Shown here one piece after another: positions 34,531 to 46,909 of a stretch of DNA of 64,000 nucleotides. The position numbers were made by a program, and so were the translations under genes. The stretch is from positions 29,183-93,182 of the forward strand of contig QCWG01000001.1 of the NCBI GenBank assembly GCA_003149575.1. Direction: 5' to 3'. This DNA comes from Altererythrobacter sp. XM-24bin4 (lineage in GTDB: Bacteria > Pseudomonadota > Alphaproteobacteria > Sphingomonadales > Sphingomonadaceae). Positions within the stretch are counted from its first letter, which is position 1; each line of letters starts with the position of its first letter. The notes below the pieces were generated by a model. The model searched no databases, was not told the origin of the DNA, and saw only the letters and a list, made by a program, of their open reading frames with translations.

Positions 34531-35460
34531 TCAGGCGCAGACGAATTCGCCAACAAGCTTCAAGCAATCCTTGGACTCGCGTGTCGGCAGGATTGCCATG
34601 AAGACATGCGGCGCACCGGCGTATTCATAAAGCTGCACGTCACCACCAGCAGCGGATAGCTTGGTCGTAAAGGTGCGGCTGTCGATCACAAACAGATCGT
34701 GCCGTCCGACATAGATCCGTGTCGGCGGAAGCTTGGAAAGCTCGGCATCGCTGGCATAAAGCGGGCTGCAGCTAGCACCAGCTGGGTCTTCATCGCCAGC
34801 CCAGATTGCACCGAGTTCTCTAAGCGCATCGACCTTCAGCATCACGTCATGTGGCTCAACCTCGCGCATGGCCTCGTCAGCCATCGTGACGTCCAGCCAT
34901 GGAGCGAACAGCACCAGTTTGCCCGGCTTTGCACCACCATTGCGGATCGCCCTAAAAGCAAGAGCCAGCGCCATATGACCGCCTGCGCTATCGCCCGACA
35001 AGATGATGTTGGGTGCCTCCCACTGCTCCAGCAGCTTAGAATAGGCTGCATCCGCAACTTCGTCTTGAACTTGCTTCGAACTTTCAGGGGCAACGGGATA
35101 TAGCGGCACAGTCACACTCGCACCTGTGCGCTCGACCATGTCCGCCACCAGCGGCCAATGCACACCAAACATCGGCAGCACAAATCCGCCGCCATGAAAG
35201 TAAAGAATGTGAGTTGCGCCCTTCCCCGACTTTGGGTGCAGCGTAACGCAATCATGGCCAGCCGCTGTCCAATTCTCGACAGTGAACCTGGAATTGAAGC
35301 TGTCGGGAATCAGCGCGTCAGGTGGCAATTTGCGCCCATCAAGGAACGGAGCGACTTCGCCAGCGGTTTTTGGAAATACGCTTGGCCGCTTCGAAACCAG
35401 CCAAGTTAGCAGCCGCATGAGCAAGCTCGGCTTTGGACTGCGCAGTTCACCGATGGACAT
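34531..35460 (-). CDS. Alpha/beta hydrolase of the hormone-sensitive lipase family
   Basis: The 309-residue esterase has the oxyanion motif HGGGF (about residue 87), the nucleophile box GDSAGG (about 155), and the Asp and His at RHDLFVIDSR and GAPHVF near the C-terminus. Enzymes of this family hydrolyse short to medium acyl esters in the cytosol. The start is ATG 35460, six bases inside a GTG-started frame. It is convergent with the SDR and its substrate is not known. Confidence 0.86.
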   Translation of the reverse strand: MSIGELRSPKPSLLMRLLTWLVSKRPSVFPKTAGEVAPFLDGRKLPPDALIPDSFNSRFTVENWTAAGHDCVTLHPKSGKGATHILYFHGGGFVLPMFGVHWPLVADMVERTGASVTVPLYPVAPESSKQVQDEVADAAYSKLLEQWEAPNIILSGDSAGGHMALALAFRAIRNGGAKPGKLVLFAPWLDVTMADEAMREVEPHDVMLKVDALRELGAIWAGDEDPAGASCSPLYASDAELSKLPPTRIYVGRHDLFVIDSRTFTTKLSAAGGDVQLYEYAGAPHVFMAILPTRESKDCLKLVGEFVCA

Positions 35461-35713
35461 CTTCACCTAGTCCCCCTGTTCTCGTTGCCTGCATGGTCGG
35501 GGGATCAGGTGAGATAAGTCAAGCCTCTATAAAGGCAATCAGCCCCTCGTTGAGCCATCGCCCTAGCAAAGCGCCTGCCCGCATCGCCGCATCATGCATT
35601 TGCTCTTCGGACGAATCTTTACCCGCCAGCAACATGCAAATTTTGCCGTAAGGGGTGTCCGATTGCGCCGCTTGTCATTGCCCCTTCATCATAGGCTGAC
35701 TATATGGCCTTGC

Positions 35714-36853
35714 ATGTCATCAGTCAGACCTTGGCGCGACATTGAACGTCGCAAGAGCCGCCAGATCATGGTGGGCAATGTTCCGGTGGGCGGCGATGCG
35801 CCAATCACGGTTCAAACCATGACGAACACGCCAACTGAGGACGCCGTTGCAACGATCGACCAGATCCGGCGCTGCGAAGAGGTTGGCGCAGATATTATCC
35901 GCGTATCGGTGCCAACGGTTGAAGCGAGCGCTGCATTCGGCAAGATCACAAAAGCTGCGCGTGTTCCAATCGTTGCTGACATCCACTTTCACTACAAACG
36001 CGCATTGGAAGCGGCAGACGCGGGCGCATCCTGCTTGCGCATCAATCCTGGTAATATCGGATCATCGCAGCGAGTTGCCGAAGTCGTCCGCGCGGCGAAG
36101 GCCAATGGCTGCGCGATCCGGATCGGCGTGAATGCCGGTTCGCTAGAGAAAGACCTGCTGGAAAAATACGGCGAACCTTGCCCGGAAGCGCTGATCGAAA
36201 GCGCGCTTGATCATATCAAACTGCTGCAGGATCACGATTTTCATGAGTACAAGGTCGCGGTCAAAGCCAGCGATGTATTTCTGGCGGTCGCAGCCTATCA
36301 CGGCCTAGCCGAAACGGTCGATTGCCCGCTCCACCTTGGCATCACAGAGGCAGGCGGGCTGATCGGAGGCACAGTCAAATCGAGCATCGGCATCGGGTCG
36401 CTGCTTTGGGCCGGCATTGGCGACACGATCCGCGTGTCGCTCTCTGCTGAGCCAGAGCAGGAAATCAAAGTCGGCTTTGAAATGCTGAAGGCGCTCGGCC
36501 TGCGAACCCGTGGGGTCCGCGTGGTGTCATGCCCCAGCTGTTCACGTCAGGGCTTTGACGTCATCCGCACGGTAGAGAGGCTCGAAAAGCGGCTAGAGCA
36601 TATCAAAACGCCGATGAGCCTTTCCGTATTGGGCTGTGTGGTCAATGGACCGGGCGAAGCGCGTGAGACCGATATCGGCCTGACCGGTGGCGGATCGGGC
36701 AAGCATATGGTCTATCTCTCAGGCGTAAAGGATCACCATATCGAAAGCGACGATATGCTGGATCACATCGTGAAGCTGGTCGAAGACAAGGCTACGGCAA
36801 TCGAAGCAGGCGAGGCCGAAGCATTCGATCCGCACAAGGTGGCAGCGGAATAG
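35714..36853 (+). CDS. ispG: (E)-4-hydroxy-3-methylbut-2-enyl-diphosphate synthase
   Basis: The 379-residue enzyme is the iron-sulfur protein that converts MEcPP to HMBPP in the MEP isoprenoid pathway. It has the TIM-barrel part ([30 protein letters not shown]) and a C-terminal domain with the [4Fe-4S] cysteines in [11 protein letters not shown] and [14 protein letters not shown] 35714 ([13 protein letters not shown]) starts at the conserved N-terminus; the 40-residue upstream extension is not part of the family. A remnant of mntP follows the stop directly. Confidence 0.94.
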   Translation: MSSVRPWRDIERRKSRQIMVGNVPVGGDAPITVQTMTNTPTEDAVATIDQIRRCEEVGADIIRVSVPTVEASAAFGKITKAARVPIVADIHFHYKRALEAADAGASCLRINPGNIGSSQRVAEVVRAAKANGCAIRIGVNAGSLEKDLLEKYGEPCPEALIESALDHIKLLQDHDFHEYKVAVKASDVFLAVAAYHGLAETVDCPLHLGITEAGGLIGGTVKSSIGIGSLLWAGIGDTIRVSLSAEPEQEIKVGFEMLKALGLRTRGVRVVSCPSCSRQGFDVIRTVERLEKRLEHIKTPMSLSVLGCVVNGPGEARETDIGLTGGGSGKHMVYLSGVKDHHIESDDMLDHIVKLVEDKATAIEAGEAEAFDPHKVAAE

Positions 36854-37268
36854 ATGAAAAAGGCTTCAACATCCTCAGCGGATCAGACGCAGATTGAAGA
36901 GGTGAACGAACCTGCTTCGCTGCCAGCAGTTGTTGACGAAACGGCGACACCCGCAAAGGCATCTGATATTGTCCGATGAGCGCAACGGTGAAGGCTCCGC
37001 CAGACTTTCCGGCTTTGCCCTATGGGCTGCCCCGATTGCCACGAGTGTTGATGCATTTGCGGCCGGTATAACTCTTCCGACATTGGATCTCCCGCCGCTG
37101 GCAACCTGCGCAACAATTGCCGTAGTGACTGCGGTTCTCTCCGCCATCGCAATTGAATTCGGGCAGCGCGCCGGCGACAGGTGCGGTCGCCATGCAGAGA
37201 TTGCCGGTGGCGTGATGCTGATCTTATTGGGCGTCAATATCGTATTCGATCACACAATAGCCGCTTGA
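36854..37268 (+). pseudogene. mntP: MntP manganese exporter, truncated: only loop and second repeat remain
   Basis: From about 36996 to 37268 a plus-strand frame reads FALWAAPIATSVDAFAAGI, two more hydrophobic stretches and AEIAGGVMLILLGVNIVFDH, which matches the second three-helix repeat of MntP (TSIDA motif and AEI-GG end). The first repeat is absent: the DNA upstream is ispG, whose stop is at 36851-36853. A separate frame 36854-36979 (MKKASTSS...) is hydrophilic and could be the former central loop, shifted in frame. The repeat frame has no ATG, only TTG codons at 36930. It looks like a deletion remnant; a working half-size protein is less likely. Confidence 0.5.
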
Positions 37269-37269
37269 T

Positions 37270-38187
37270 ATGCTCCATGTTGTTCATCACGCTGACTATA
37301 TGGCGCCGCGCCCAGAGCGCGGCACTTTCAAGTTCGACAAATACTACCTCGTGATAGAAGCGCTTCGTCGAAGCGGAGCGGCCATGACCGAACATGCACC
37401 TGAGCCGATGCCGCGCGAATGGCTGGAAGCAGTGCATTGCCCCAACTATGTCGACGAAGTGCTTCGCGCCGCCGTCCCTCGCGAGAAGGAACGCCGGATT
37501 GGTTTTCCAGTTACACCGCAAATTTCAAGCCGCGTGCGTCACACCAATGGTGGGACCTGGCTAGCGGCTAAACTAGCAATGGATCACGGCTATGCCGCCA
37601 ATTCCGCCGCGGGCAGCCATCATGCGCTGCATGATACCGGCGCGGGTTACTGCGTCTTCAACGATCTGGCGGTCACTTCAAACCGTTTGATTGCAGAAGG
37701 CGATGCTAGTCGCATCCTGATCGTCGATCTTGACGTGCATCAGGGTGATGGCACCGCGAGCCTGCTCGCAGGCCGCGAGACTGTGTTCACTTTCTCCATG
37801 CATGCGGAAAAGAATTTCCCCGTGCGGAAAGCCCGCTCAAGTTTGGATGTGGATTTGCCCGATGGTTTGGACGACGATGGATATATGGAGACGCTGGAGA
37901 AGCATCTGCCAAACCTGTTGGCAGATTTCGCGCCCGACCTCGTGCTGTATCAGGCTGGGGTCGATCCGCACGCGAATGACAGGCTCGGCCGGCTTGCGCT
38001 TAGCGACGCCGGTCTGGAGACCCGCGACCGTTTCGTGATCCGTCAGTCACGCCAGCGCAGTCTACCGATCGCCTCCTCCCTGGGTGGGGGGTATGGCGAC
38101 GACCAAGGCGAAGTCGCCGAGCGGCACGCGCGATCGATGCTGGCCATGGCGGACGAAAATTCACAAGTGCAATCCACAGGGGTTTAA
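37270..38187 (+). CDS. Histone-deacetylase superfamily amidohydrolase
   Basis: The 305-residue protein carries the zinc amidohydrolase core of the HDAC/AcuC group: [21 protein letters not shown] (about residues 115-135), the metal Asp-His in [12 protein letters not shown] near 157, and [13 protein letters not shown] near 235, with Gly-rich GGGYGD near the end. Bacterial members deacetylate polyamines or protein lysines such as acetyl-CoA synthetase. The start is ATG 37270, right after the mntP remnant stop (TTGATATG), with no clear own ribosome site, so it may be read from the ispG promoter. Confidence 0.88.
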   Translation: MLHVVHHADYMAPRPERGTFKFDKYYLVIEALRRSGAAMTEHAPEPMPREWLEAVHCPNYVDEVLRAAVPREKERRIGFPVTPQISSRVRHTNGGTWLAAKLAMDHGYAANSAAGSHHALHDTGAGYCVFNDLAVTSNRLIAEGDASRILIVDLDVHQGDGTASLLAGRETVFTFSMHAEKNFPVRKARSSLDVDLPDGLDDDGYMETLEKHLPNLLADFAPDLVLYQAGVDPHANDRLGRLALSDAGLETRDRFVIRQSRQRSLPIASSLGGGYGDDQGEVAERHARSMLAMADENSQVQSTGV

Positions 38188-38234
38188 GCTAGGCAGAGGG
38201 CGGTCGCAGCGCAGAAGAAACAGGAGCGCCTCGA

Positions 38235-39686
38235 ATGGCCGATCTCGAAACAGACTATCTTATCGTTGGTGCAGGCGCAGTAGGCCTTGCCTTCGCTGAT
38301 ACGCTGATCGACGAAGATCCCGATTGCCATATCACCTTTGTTGACAAGCACGCCAAGCCCGGCGGGCACTGGAATGATGCCTATGGTTTCGTTGCCTTGC
38401 ATCAGCCCAGCGGAACATATGGCGTCAACTCGATGGCATTCCCCAGCGAACAGATTGACACTCACGGCCCGAACAAAGGGCTCTTCGCACTTGCCAGCGG
38501 ACAGGAAGTGCTCGCCTATTTCGAACGACTGATGAACATGCGTTTGTTGCCGACGGGGCGCGTCGCCTACCATCGTTTGAGTGAGTATCTTGGCCGTGAT
38601 GACAATGGCGTCGCCACCATCCGATCGATCCTGAACGGCGGCGAGACGACAATCGCGATCCGCCGCAAGCTGGTGGATGCGACATTCTATCAAACCAGCG
38701 TTCCTTCTACCCACACCCCGAACTTCGAAGTGGCCGCGGGCGTCGATCTAGCCGTCCCGGGTGATCTGCCCGCTCTCTGGATGGAGCCAGACACGCTTCC
38801 TGAACGATATGTTGTTCTGGGCGCGGGCAAGACCGCAATGGATAACGTTGTATGGCTGATCCAGGCTGGGGTCGATCCGGACAGCATCAGCTGGGTCCGC
38901 CCGCGCGAAAGCTGGCTGTGGAACCGAGATTACACACAACCCGGCAAGCAGTTCTTCGAGCAGGTCATGAGCATGCAATTGGCTCTGCTTCGCACCGCGG
39001 GCGAGGCACAGGACGGTGCGGAATGGCTGCGCAAGCTGGGTGAGCAAGGCTATTACCTGCGTATCGACGAGAGCGTAGAGCCGGAAATGTTCCACTACGC
39101 CACAATCAGCCAGGGCGAAATCGATATTCTGCGTCAGGTAAAGGACGTGATCCGAATGGGGCGCGTATCCGCACTGCAGCCAGGCAAGATGGTGTTTGCA
39201 GACAGTGAAGTCAGCATGCCGGCGAGTTCGCTGTTCATCGATTGCACCGCCTCTGCCGTACCGTTCGAAGCGCGGCAGCGCTCCGGGCCGCTGTTCCGCG
39301 AAGACGAGATCGTTCTGCAGCCGCTGCACGTGCCTGTAGTCACTTTCAGCGCAGCCATGGCCGCCTTTATCGAAGCCCATTTCGAGGATGATAACGAGAA
39401 GAATCTGATCGCGAGCCCGGGGCCACTTACCGATACCCCGGCTACATTCCCTTATGCGCAGATGATCAGCATGATGAATCGGGGCGCATGGTCGCAAAAG
39501 CCGGAGATCATGGCGTTTCTCGCACGTTCAAGGCTCGACAATGGCGGGCCTGTGATCGCAGAGTTGATGGCGGAGAATAGCCCTCGTCTTTCCATCCTGG
39601 AGGAGTTTCGCGAAGCAGCCCAGCAGCATATGCCCGACTTGATCCGGCTGGGGATGCAAGCAAAGGCTATCCACGAAGCAGACTAA
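38235..39686 (+). CDS. FAD/NAD(P)-binding monooxygenase-like protein
   Basis: The 483-residue protein begins with a dinucleotide-binding motif GAGAVGLAFAD (about residues 12-22) and DKHAKPGGHWNDAYGFV, and has a second Rossmann motif VVLGAGKTAMDNVVW near 195. This is the two-nucleotide arrangement of flavin monooxygenases and related oxidoreductases. I cannot name a substrate. ATG 38235 follows CAGGAGCGCC. It lies between the HDAC-like and L,D-transpeptidase genes with short gaps, which may mean one transcript. Confidence 0.75.
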   Translation: MADLETDYLIVGAGAVGLAFADTLIDEDPDCHITFVDKHAKPGGHWNDAYGFVALHQPSGTYGVNSMAFPSEQIDTHGPNKGLFALASGQEVLAYFERLMNMRLLPTGRVAYHRLSEYLGRDDNGVATIRSILNGGETTIAIRRKLVDATFYQTSVPSTHTPNFEVAAGVDLAVPGDLPALWMEPDTLPERYVVLGAGKTAMDNVVWLIQAGVDPDSISWVRPRESWLWNRDYTQPGKQFFEQVMSMQLALLRTAGEAQDGAEWLRKLGEQGYYLRIDESVEPEMFHYATISQGEIDILRQVKDVIRMGRVSALQPGKMVFADSEVSMPASSLFIDCTASAVPFEARQRSGPLFREDEIVLQPLHVPVVTFSAAMAAFIEAHFEDDNEKNLIASPGPLTDTPATFPYAQMISMMNRGAWSQKPEIMAFLARSRLDNGGPVIAELMAENSPRLSILEEFREAAQQHMPDLIRLGMQAKAIHEAD

Positions 39687-39730
39687 ATGGCTTCACCTTT
39701 GGTACGCTTTTGCGGTATACTGCCACAACG

Positions 39731-40429
39731 ATGAAACGGCGTGATCTTTTGATTGGCGGATTGGCAAGCAGCGCGGCATTGGCCGCGCCCGCGCGCGTTT
39801 TTGCGCAGGTGCAGAAAGGCTCTGTGCGTAACAGAGCTCTGATCGAACTGGCCAGAGCTGAACTTGACCGTGCCGGCGAGGCGATCTGGAAACGCGACAT
39901 AGTGGGCATCGCGGACTTTGGCCTGCACTCGGCCAAGCGCCGCTTCCACTTCGTCAATCTGGAACGCGAAGAAGTGCAAAGCTTTCACGTCAGCCACGGT
40001 ACCGGCTCCGATCCGGAACATGACGGCTGGCTCAACAACTATTCCAATGTCGAAGGTTCCAACGCGACCAGCCGCGGCGCTTATGTGACGTGGGAATGGT
40101 ATCAGGGACGCTTCGGCACATCGGTGCGGTTGGGCGGCCTCGATCCGACCAATGATGCCGCGCTCAGCCGCTATATCGTGATGCACCGCGCCAAATATGC
40201 CGAGCCGTCGCATATCGAGCAGTGGGGCCGTCTGGGGCGCTCAAATGGTTGTTTTGCCTTGGGTGAAGAACAATTCCGGATCGCGCTCACCAACTTGTCA
40301 GGCGGCAGATTGCTCTTCGCGGACAGCCTAGGTCTGGAAGACGATGGCACACGCCATCCAGTCAACATCGAGCCCTTGCGGCCGGACAGACCAACCCTGG
40401 TGCAGCGATATGCGACGGGAACGTTCTAG
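39731..40429 (+). CDS. L,D-transpeptidase-type catalytic domain protein with twin-arginine-like signal
   Basis: The 232-residue protein starts MKRRDLLIGGLASSAALA, a signal with twin-Arg and hydrophobic core ending VFA. The mature part belongs to the murein L,D-transpeptidase catalytic group with the motif GRSNGCFAL holding Cys174. Such domains form 3-3 crosslinks or attach proteins to peptidoglycan in the periplasm. ATG 39731 starts the signal; the frame opens slightly earlier with TTG. It is convergent with a second, larger L,D-transpeptidase, three bases apart. Confidence 0.8.
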   Translation: MKRRDLLIGGLASSAALAAPARVFAQVQKGSVRNRALIELARAELDRAGEAIWKRDIVGIADFGLHSAKRRFHFVNLEREEVQSFHVSHGTGSDPEHDGWLNNYSNVEGSNATSRGAYVTWEWYQGRFGTSVRLGGLDPTNDAALSRYIVMHRAKYAEPSHIEQWGRLGRSNGCFALGEEQFRIALTNLSGGRLLFADSLGLEDDGTRHPVNIEPLRPDRPTLVQRYATGTF

Positions 40430-40432
40430 AAC

Positions 40433-41839
40433 TTAGGGCGCGTCCTGCAGGTCATCCTCGATTACAATCACCTCTTCATCGGTGTGGCGCGCACGATCAG
40501 CTCTGCGCGGCATCTCTAGGCTCGCGAGAACAGGTCCGTCACGATCATAAATGTCCTCAAAGGTTTCCAGCTCGCCATTAATATCCGTGGCCATGGTGAA
40601 ATAGGTGATGTAGACAGGTAGTCGGCGCTCGATCGGCACTAACGTATACTTGCCCGAAGTAGCAATTTCGACCGCCTCTTCTTTTGTTACACCACGCCCC
40701 AAAATCGCCATTGTGATGGCCAGTTCCAGCGCGCGCTCAGTGCGGATACACCCATGACTTAGGGCCCGCATATCGTTTGCGAACAGATGGCGCGACGGTG
40801 TGTCATGCAGAAAAATCGCATGCTCATTGGGCATGTGCAGCTTCATCCGTCCCAGCGAATTCGTCGGTCCTGGCTGCTGGACCACGCTGACCCAGCCATC
40901 GTATTGCGCACGTGTGTAGCCTTGCGAACGAGCCCACGCAGGATTGTTGAGAACTTTGTCGCCTAGTCCTTCACCCACAACAATCGATTGTGGAACCGTC
41001 CAGGTCGGGTTGAAGACGACACCTTCAACAGTCTCCGCAAGTTGCGGTGTGGCGGTGCGTCCGGGTTTGCCGACAATGGTTCGATAACTGCTTATGGTCT
41101 TGTCACGCACTGTCAGCCGAAGTTGATACTCAGGCACATTGGTTATCAGATATTGATTGCCCAAGTCGCGCCCGAGCCAGCGCCAGCGATCCATATTGGC
41201 GCGGATCAATTTGCGGGTTTGCGCATCCTCTTCCGGAGTGTTCGCCAAGGCATCTCGCAACCGTGTGTAGTCCGGGTGCGTTGGTTTGATCTGTTCAAAC
41301 GCACCGGCAATATCGCTGCTTTCCAGCGCCGTCCGCATCAATTCTCCGCTGCGATACACGTCGCGATCAGGGTCAATCACGAACCATTGCTTGCGCGCCT
41401 CCATTGGTGTGCGCCCATCACGTAGGTCTTCAACCAACCAGACGAAGGCTTCGCTTGCAATTTCGCTAAGCCGGTCTGACGCGCCGCGGCCGATCTCGGT
41501 CATAAGTTCTATAAGACGGTAATCGGCCGGGTCGAGACCTTCTCTGCCGATATCACGAATGACAAGAGCGAGCGCTGATGCCTGCGCAGGCGTCCATTCC
41601 TGCGTGAGTGGGACAACTTCACCGCCGTATTCGCCCTGCACGATCGGGTCAGAGAACATCCGCGGGAATGCCTCTTCCATATTGCGCGGTGCGGGTTCAC
41701 GTTCCGCTTCGGCTTCAGGAAGCGTTTCAGCCTGCGTCAGTGGGTCATCCAGTTCGGCGTCCTGCGCAAGCGCTGGCGCATGCACCGCGAGCGCGACCAT
41801 AGCCGCGCTGACCAACCATTTACCTGATTTAGCTCGCAT
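40433..41839 (-). CDS. YcbB-type L,D-transpeptidase
   Basis: The 468-residue protein has a signal peptide (MRAKSGKWLVSAAMVALAV, cut after ALA), an acidic linker, a helical scaffold region, and a YkuD domain with the motif HDTPSRHLF and the catalytic S-H-G-C at SHGCIRTE. That is the layout of YcbB/LdtD enzymes that make 3-3 peptidoglycan crosslinks and give beta-lactam tolerance. ATG 41839 begins the signal peptide, but GTG 41902 with GAGAGA upstream is also possible. It faces the smaller transpeptidase at 39731. Confidence 0.88.
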   Translation of the reverse strand: MRAKSGKWLVSAAMVALAVHAPALAQDAELDDPLTQAETLPEAEAEREPAPRNMEEAFPRMFSDPIVQGEYGGEVVPLTQEWTPAQASALALVIRDIGREGLDPADYRLIELMTEIGRGASDRLSEIASEAFVWLVEDLRDGRTPMEARKQWFVIDPDRDVYRSGELMRTALESSDIAGAFEQIKPTHPDYTRLRDALANTPEEDAQTRKLIRANMDRWRWLGRDLGNQYLITNVPEYQLRLTVRDKTISSYRTIVGKPGRTATPQLAETVEGVVFNPTWTVPQSIVVGEGLGDKVLNNPAWARSQGYTRAQYDGWVSVVQQPGPTNSLGRMKLHMPNEHAIFLHDTPSRHLFANDMRALSHGCIRTERALELAITMAILGRGVTKEEAVEIATSGKYTLVPIERRLPVYITYFTMATDINGELETFEDIYDRDGPVLASLEMPRRADRARHTDEEVIVIEDDLQDAP

Positions 41840-41989
41840 TCTTTGTTCAGTCCCGTGTAACAGCTTCGCGCCACGCAATGCCTTGGATCCAATATAATTC
41901 ACTTGTCTCTCACTATCAATTGCGCCTTTCGCATGGCTGAATTGATTAATTGAGATGACGCGCTAGCGGGTCGCCGCTATGCCCGCCGA

Positions 41990-42889
41990 ATGGGCGGACG
42001 GCACAGCATCTTGCTTCCAATTGCGGCTGCATTGCTAGGGGTCGGGCTTCTCGCCTTGATGGACGCCTTCATGAAAGTGGCGGCCCTTGCCGCAGGCGCC
42101 TATAGCGCGTCAGTTCTTCGCTCGGCCATGGGTACGGCGATTATCGCGCCGATCTGGCTCGGTTCCGGAGGGCGTTGGCCTTCGCAGCCTGTTCTAAAAC
42201 TGCATTTTCTGCGGGGCACAGTGTCCGGCTTTATGGCGCTAAGCTTCTTCTATGCGATAACCAAATTGCCGCTTGCAGAAGCCATTGCCATTTCATTCGT
42301 CGCGCCTTTGATAGCGCTTTATCTTGCCGCTGTCTGGCTCGGCGAAGTGATACGCAAGGAATCGATCCTTGCGTCGATTCTTGGCCTGGCCGGGACAGTT
42401 GTGATTGTCAGCGGGCGATTGGGAGAAGCGGAATACCAGACTGAAACGCTGCTCGGTCTTGGGGCGATATTCTTTTCTGCCATGCTCTATGCAGTGAACT
42501 TCATCATCATTCGCAAACAAGCGCTGGTCTCAAGCCCGGCAGAGGCCACCACCTTTCATAGCGGCGTGGCCTGCCTTGTCCTGCTGGTATTCGCGCCGTG
42601 GTTTTTTACGCTGCCAGAACCAGCCGCACTGCGCGACATTGCAATCTCGGCTGGGTTGACCGTAGCAGGCGCATTTGCGCTGACCTGGGCCTATGCGCGC
42701 GCCGAAGCCCAGGTATTGATGCCGATGGAATATTCGGGATTCTTGTGGGCAGCACTGTTCGGATGGGTCTTCTTTGCTGAACGGGTAACTGCCACTACTG
42801 TTGCGGGCGCTATTCTGATCGTTGCGGGGTGCCTGTTAGTGGCTAGGCGCAAAAAACAGCTGCTACCGCCCGAACAGGCGGCGATCTGA
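41990..42889 (+). CDS. EamA/DMT-family permease
   Basis: The 299-residue membrane protein has about ten helices as two EamA repeats, with SFVAPLIALYLAAVWLGEVIRKESILASILGLAGTVVI near residue 100 and its repeat counterpart MEYSGFLWAALFGWVFFAERVTATTVAGAILIVAG near 245. Members export amino acids, nucleosides or other metabolites; the substrate is not known. ATG 41990 is used. A short lysine-rich end follows the last helix. Confidence 0.85.
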   Translation: MGGRHSILLPIAAALLGVGLLALMDAFMKVAALAAGAYSASVLRSAMGTAIIAPIWLGSGGRWPSQPVLKLHFLRGTVSGFMALSFFYAITKLPLAEAIAISFVAPLIALYLAAVWLGEVIRKESILASILGLAGTVVIVSGRLGEAEYQTETLLGLGAIFFSAMLYAVNFIIIRKQALVSSPAEATTFHSGVACLVLLVFAPWFFTLPEPAALRDIAISAGLTVAGAFALTWAYARAEAQVLMPMEYSGFLWAALFGWVFFAERVTATTVAGAILIVAGCLLVARRKKQLLPPEQAAI

Positions 42890-43000
42890 CTCTCACCCTC
42901 TTGACCTCGCGCGCGTGAGGGAGCAGGTGCCGCAGCAAATGCGGTGCCCCGCATACCCTTGCTGGTGGCACGCGAAATCACGAAAGGACACACTTCTCCA

Positions 43001-45673
<2,673 letters not shown>

Positions 45674-45674
45674 G

Positions 45675-46115
45675 ATGCGGTTCACACCTCTTGGGCTAGT
45701 GGCCACCGCCATGCTGCCTCTTTCAGGCTGCATGATCGTCGACAATAGCGGTGATCGCATAGTGGCCGGCGCGCCAAGGCGATCAGTTGCACAAGTCGAA
45801 ACTCTGCCAGCGTCCGAGCTCGCAGCTTTGATTGCCAGCGGCCAAGTGGTGCTGATCGATGTTCGTACACCTGATGAATACGAAGGTGGCCGGATTGCGA
45901 GCGCACTTAATGCGCCAGTGCAAACCTTTGATGCCGCTGCCATTCCGCGGGACGCAACGCGTGAGACGATCCTCTATTGCCGCTCTAGCGGCCGGTCAAA
46001 GCGGGCTGCAGACATGCTCGCCGCTAAATGGGGAACAAAGGTCCGTCACCTGAAAGGCGGCGTACTTGCTTGGCAGGATGCCGGGCTCGAATTGGAAATA
46101 CCAACAGGCGATTAG
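45675..46115 (+). CDS. Rhodanese-domain lipoprotein
   Basis: The 146-residue protein begins with a lipoprotein signal (MRFTPLGLVATAMLPL, lipobox LSGC) and has one rhodanese domain: VVLIDVRTPDEYEGGRIASALNAP, active-site ILYCRSSGRS with Cys near residue 98, and HLKGGVLAW. It may transfer sulfane sulfur or simply bind it at the membrane. ATG 45675 starts the signal. It is co-transcribed with acnA and ends at a strong terminator. Confidence 0.88.
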   Translation: MRFTPLGLVATAMLPLSGCMIVDNSGDRIVAGAPRRSVAQVETLPASELAALIASGQVVLIDVRTPDEYEGGRIASALNAPVQTFDAAAIPRDATRETILYCRSSGRSKRAADMLAAKWGTKVRHLKGGVLAWQDAGLELEIPTGD

Positions 46116-46137
46116 GCTTCTGTCGGCCACAAAAAGA

Positions 46138-46172
46138 GGGGTAGCGCCCCGGTTGCAAGCGCTACCCCTTTA
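46138..46172 (+). terminator. Terminator after acnA-rhodanese operon
   Basis: GGGGTAGCGC (46138-46147) pairs perfectly with GCGCTACCCC (46159-46168), followed by TTTACATTT. It begins 23 bp after the rhodanese stop codon. Confidence 0.85.
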
Positions 46173-46603
46173 CATTTGAAGTTCACTCTTTCGATGCACG
46201 GCAGGAGACTAAGTCGCCAATCGCATCCGGAACTGCCACTTGCACGGGTCCCAATACTTGCAGCAGCACCAATCGGGTACTGGTGGCTACGGCTCAGCCC
46301 CCAAAACCAAGAGCCGTAGCCACCGTGACGATAAGACCAGGCGCCTCATCGCTTGAGAACCTTGTGGCCCCGTTTTGTGATTCGAAACAATCTGATTAAC
46401 CAGTCTTGGAAAGGACTTGCGGCGAAAAACTTGTCAATTCGCTGCTGGATGCAATACGCTGTCCCACGGCGGGACTCGTGTCGCCCGATCGTTAACGAAA
46501 GCGACATGTCGGCCAGCGATGCAGTTCGTAGATTGGTCCTGTCGCAACATTTCATGATAAGCTAGCCGACCTCGCTGTAAACAAATCAACTGGAGTATTT
46601 CTT
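46173..46603. other. 431-bp spacer holding one long perfect hairpin and no supported gene
   Basis: Overlapping frames on both strands (46353-46565 plus, 46346-46555 minus) have no ribosome site or family character. The only clear structure is the 14-bp inverted repeat at 46282-46324. A promoter for the gene at 46604 is expected in the last 100 bases, but I cannot fix it. Confidence 0.5.
46282..46324. repeat. Perfect 14-bp inverted repeat with a C-rich 15-base loop
   Basis: GGTGGCTACGGCTC (46282-46295) and GAGCCGTAGCCACC (46311-46324) are exact complements; the loop is 15 bases and includes GCCCCC on the plus strand. No T run follows on either side, so it is not an ordinary terminator. It could be a structured RNA or the trace of a mobile repeat such as a REP-like unit. 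Confidence 0.7.
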
Positions 46604-46903
46604 GTGCTTACATCTCTTCTAGCTTCCGCAGCCCTCTTGTTTTCTTTGCAAGCTCAGGCAGCAAGCGAACCCGAACAAGAAACTGAGGTAACGCAGATTG
46701 AAGAGGCTGCACCGGAGCCCGAAGCTGAACCCGCTACAGAGGAGAACACGGTCATCTGCCGACGGACACAGCTCATTGGTTCGAAGTTTACCAAACGCAT
46801 CTGTGGAACGCAGGCAGAATGGGACGAGCTTGCACGCAAGGGTCGGGTTTCGACTGCTGAATTCCAGGCCAAAGGCGCTGGTATCCGGCAGGCTGGTAAC
46901 TAA
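46604..46903 (+). CDS. Small secreted protein of unknown function
   Basis: The 99-residue product has a signal peptide (MLTSLLASAALLFSLQAQA), a Glu/Pro-rich stretch at about 21-48, and a short conserved-looking end with two Cys: VICRRTQLIGSKFTKRICGTQAEWDELARKG. The CRR...ICGTQAEWD pattern occurs in small periplasmic proteins of sphingomonads, as far as I recall. The two Cys may form a disulfide. The start is GTG 46604 with TGGAG upstream. It is convergent with ruvB. Confidence 0.7.
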   Translation: MLTSLLASAALLFSLQAQAASEPEQETEVTQIEEAAPEPEAEPATEENTVICRRTQLIGSKFTKRICGTQAEWDELARKGRVSTAEFQAKGAGIRQAGN

Positions 46904-46909
46904 GCTGGC

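Noticed and set aside
46346..46565. Overlapping short frames on both strands in the 46173-46603 gap
   Set aside because: No ribosome sites, and each is the other's shadow.
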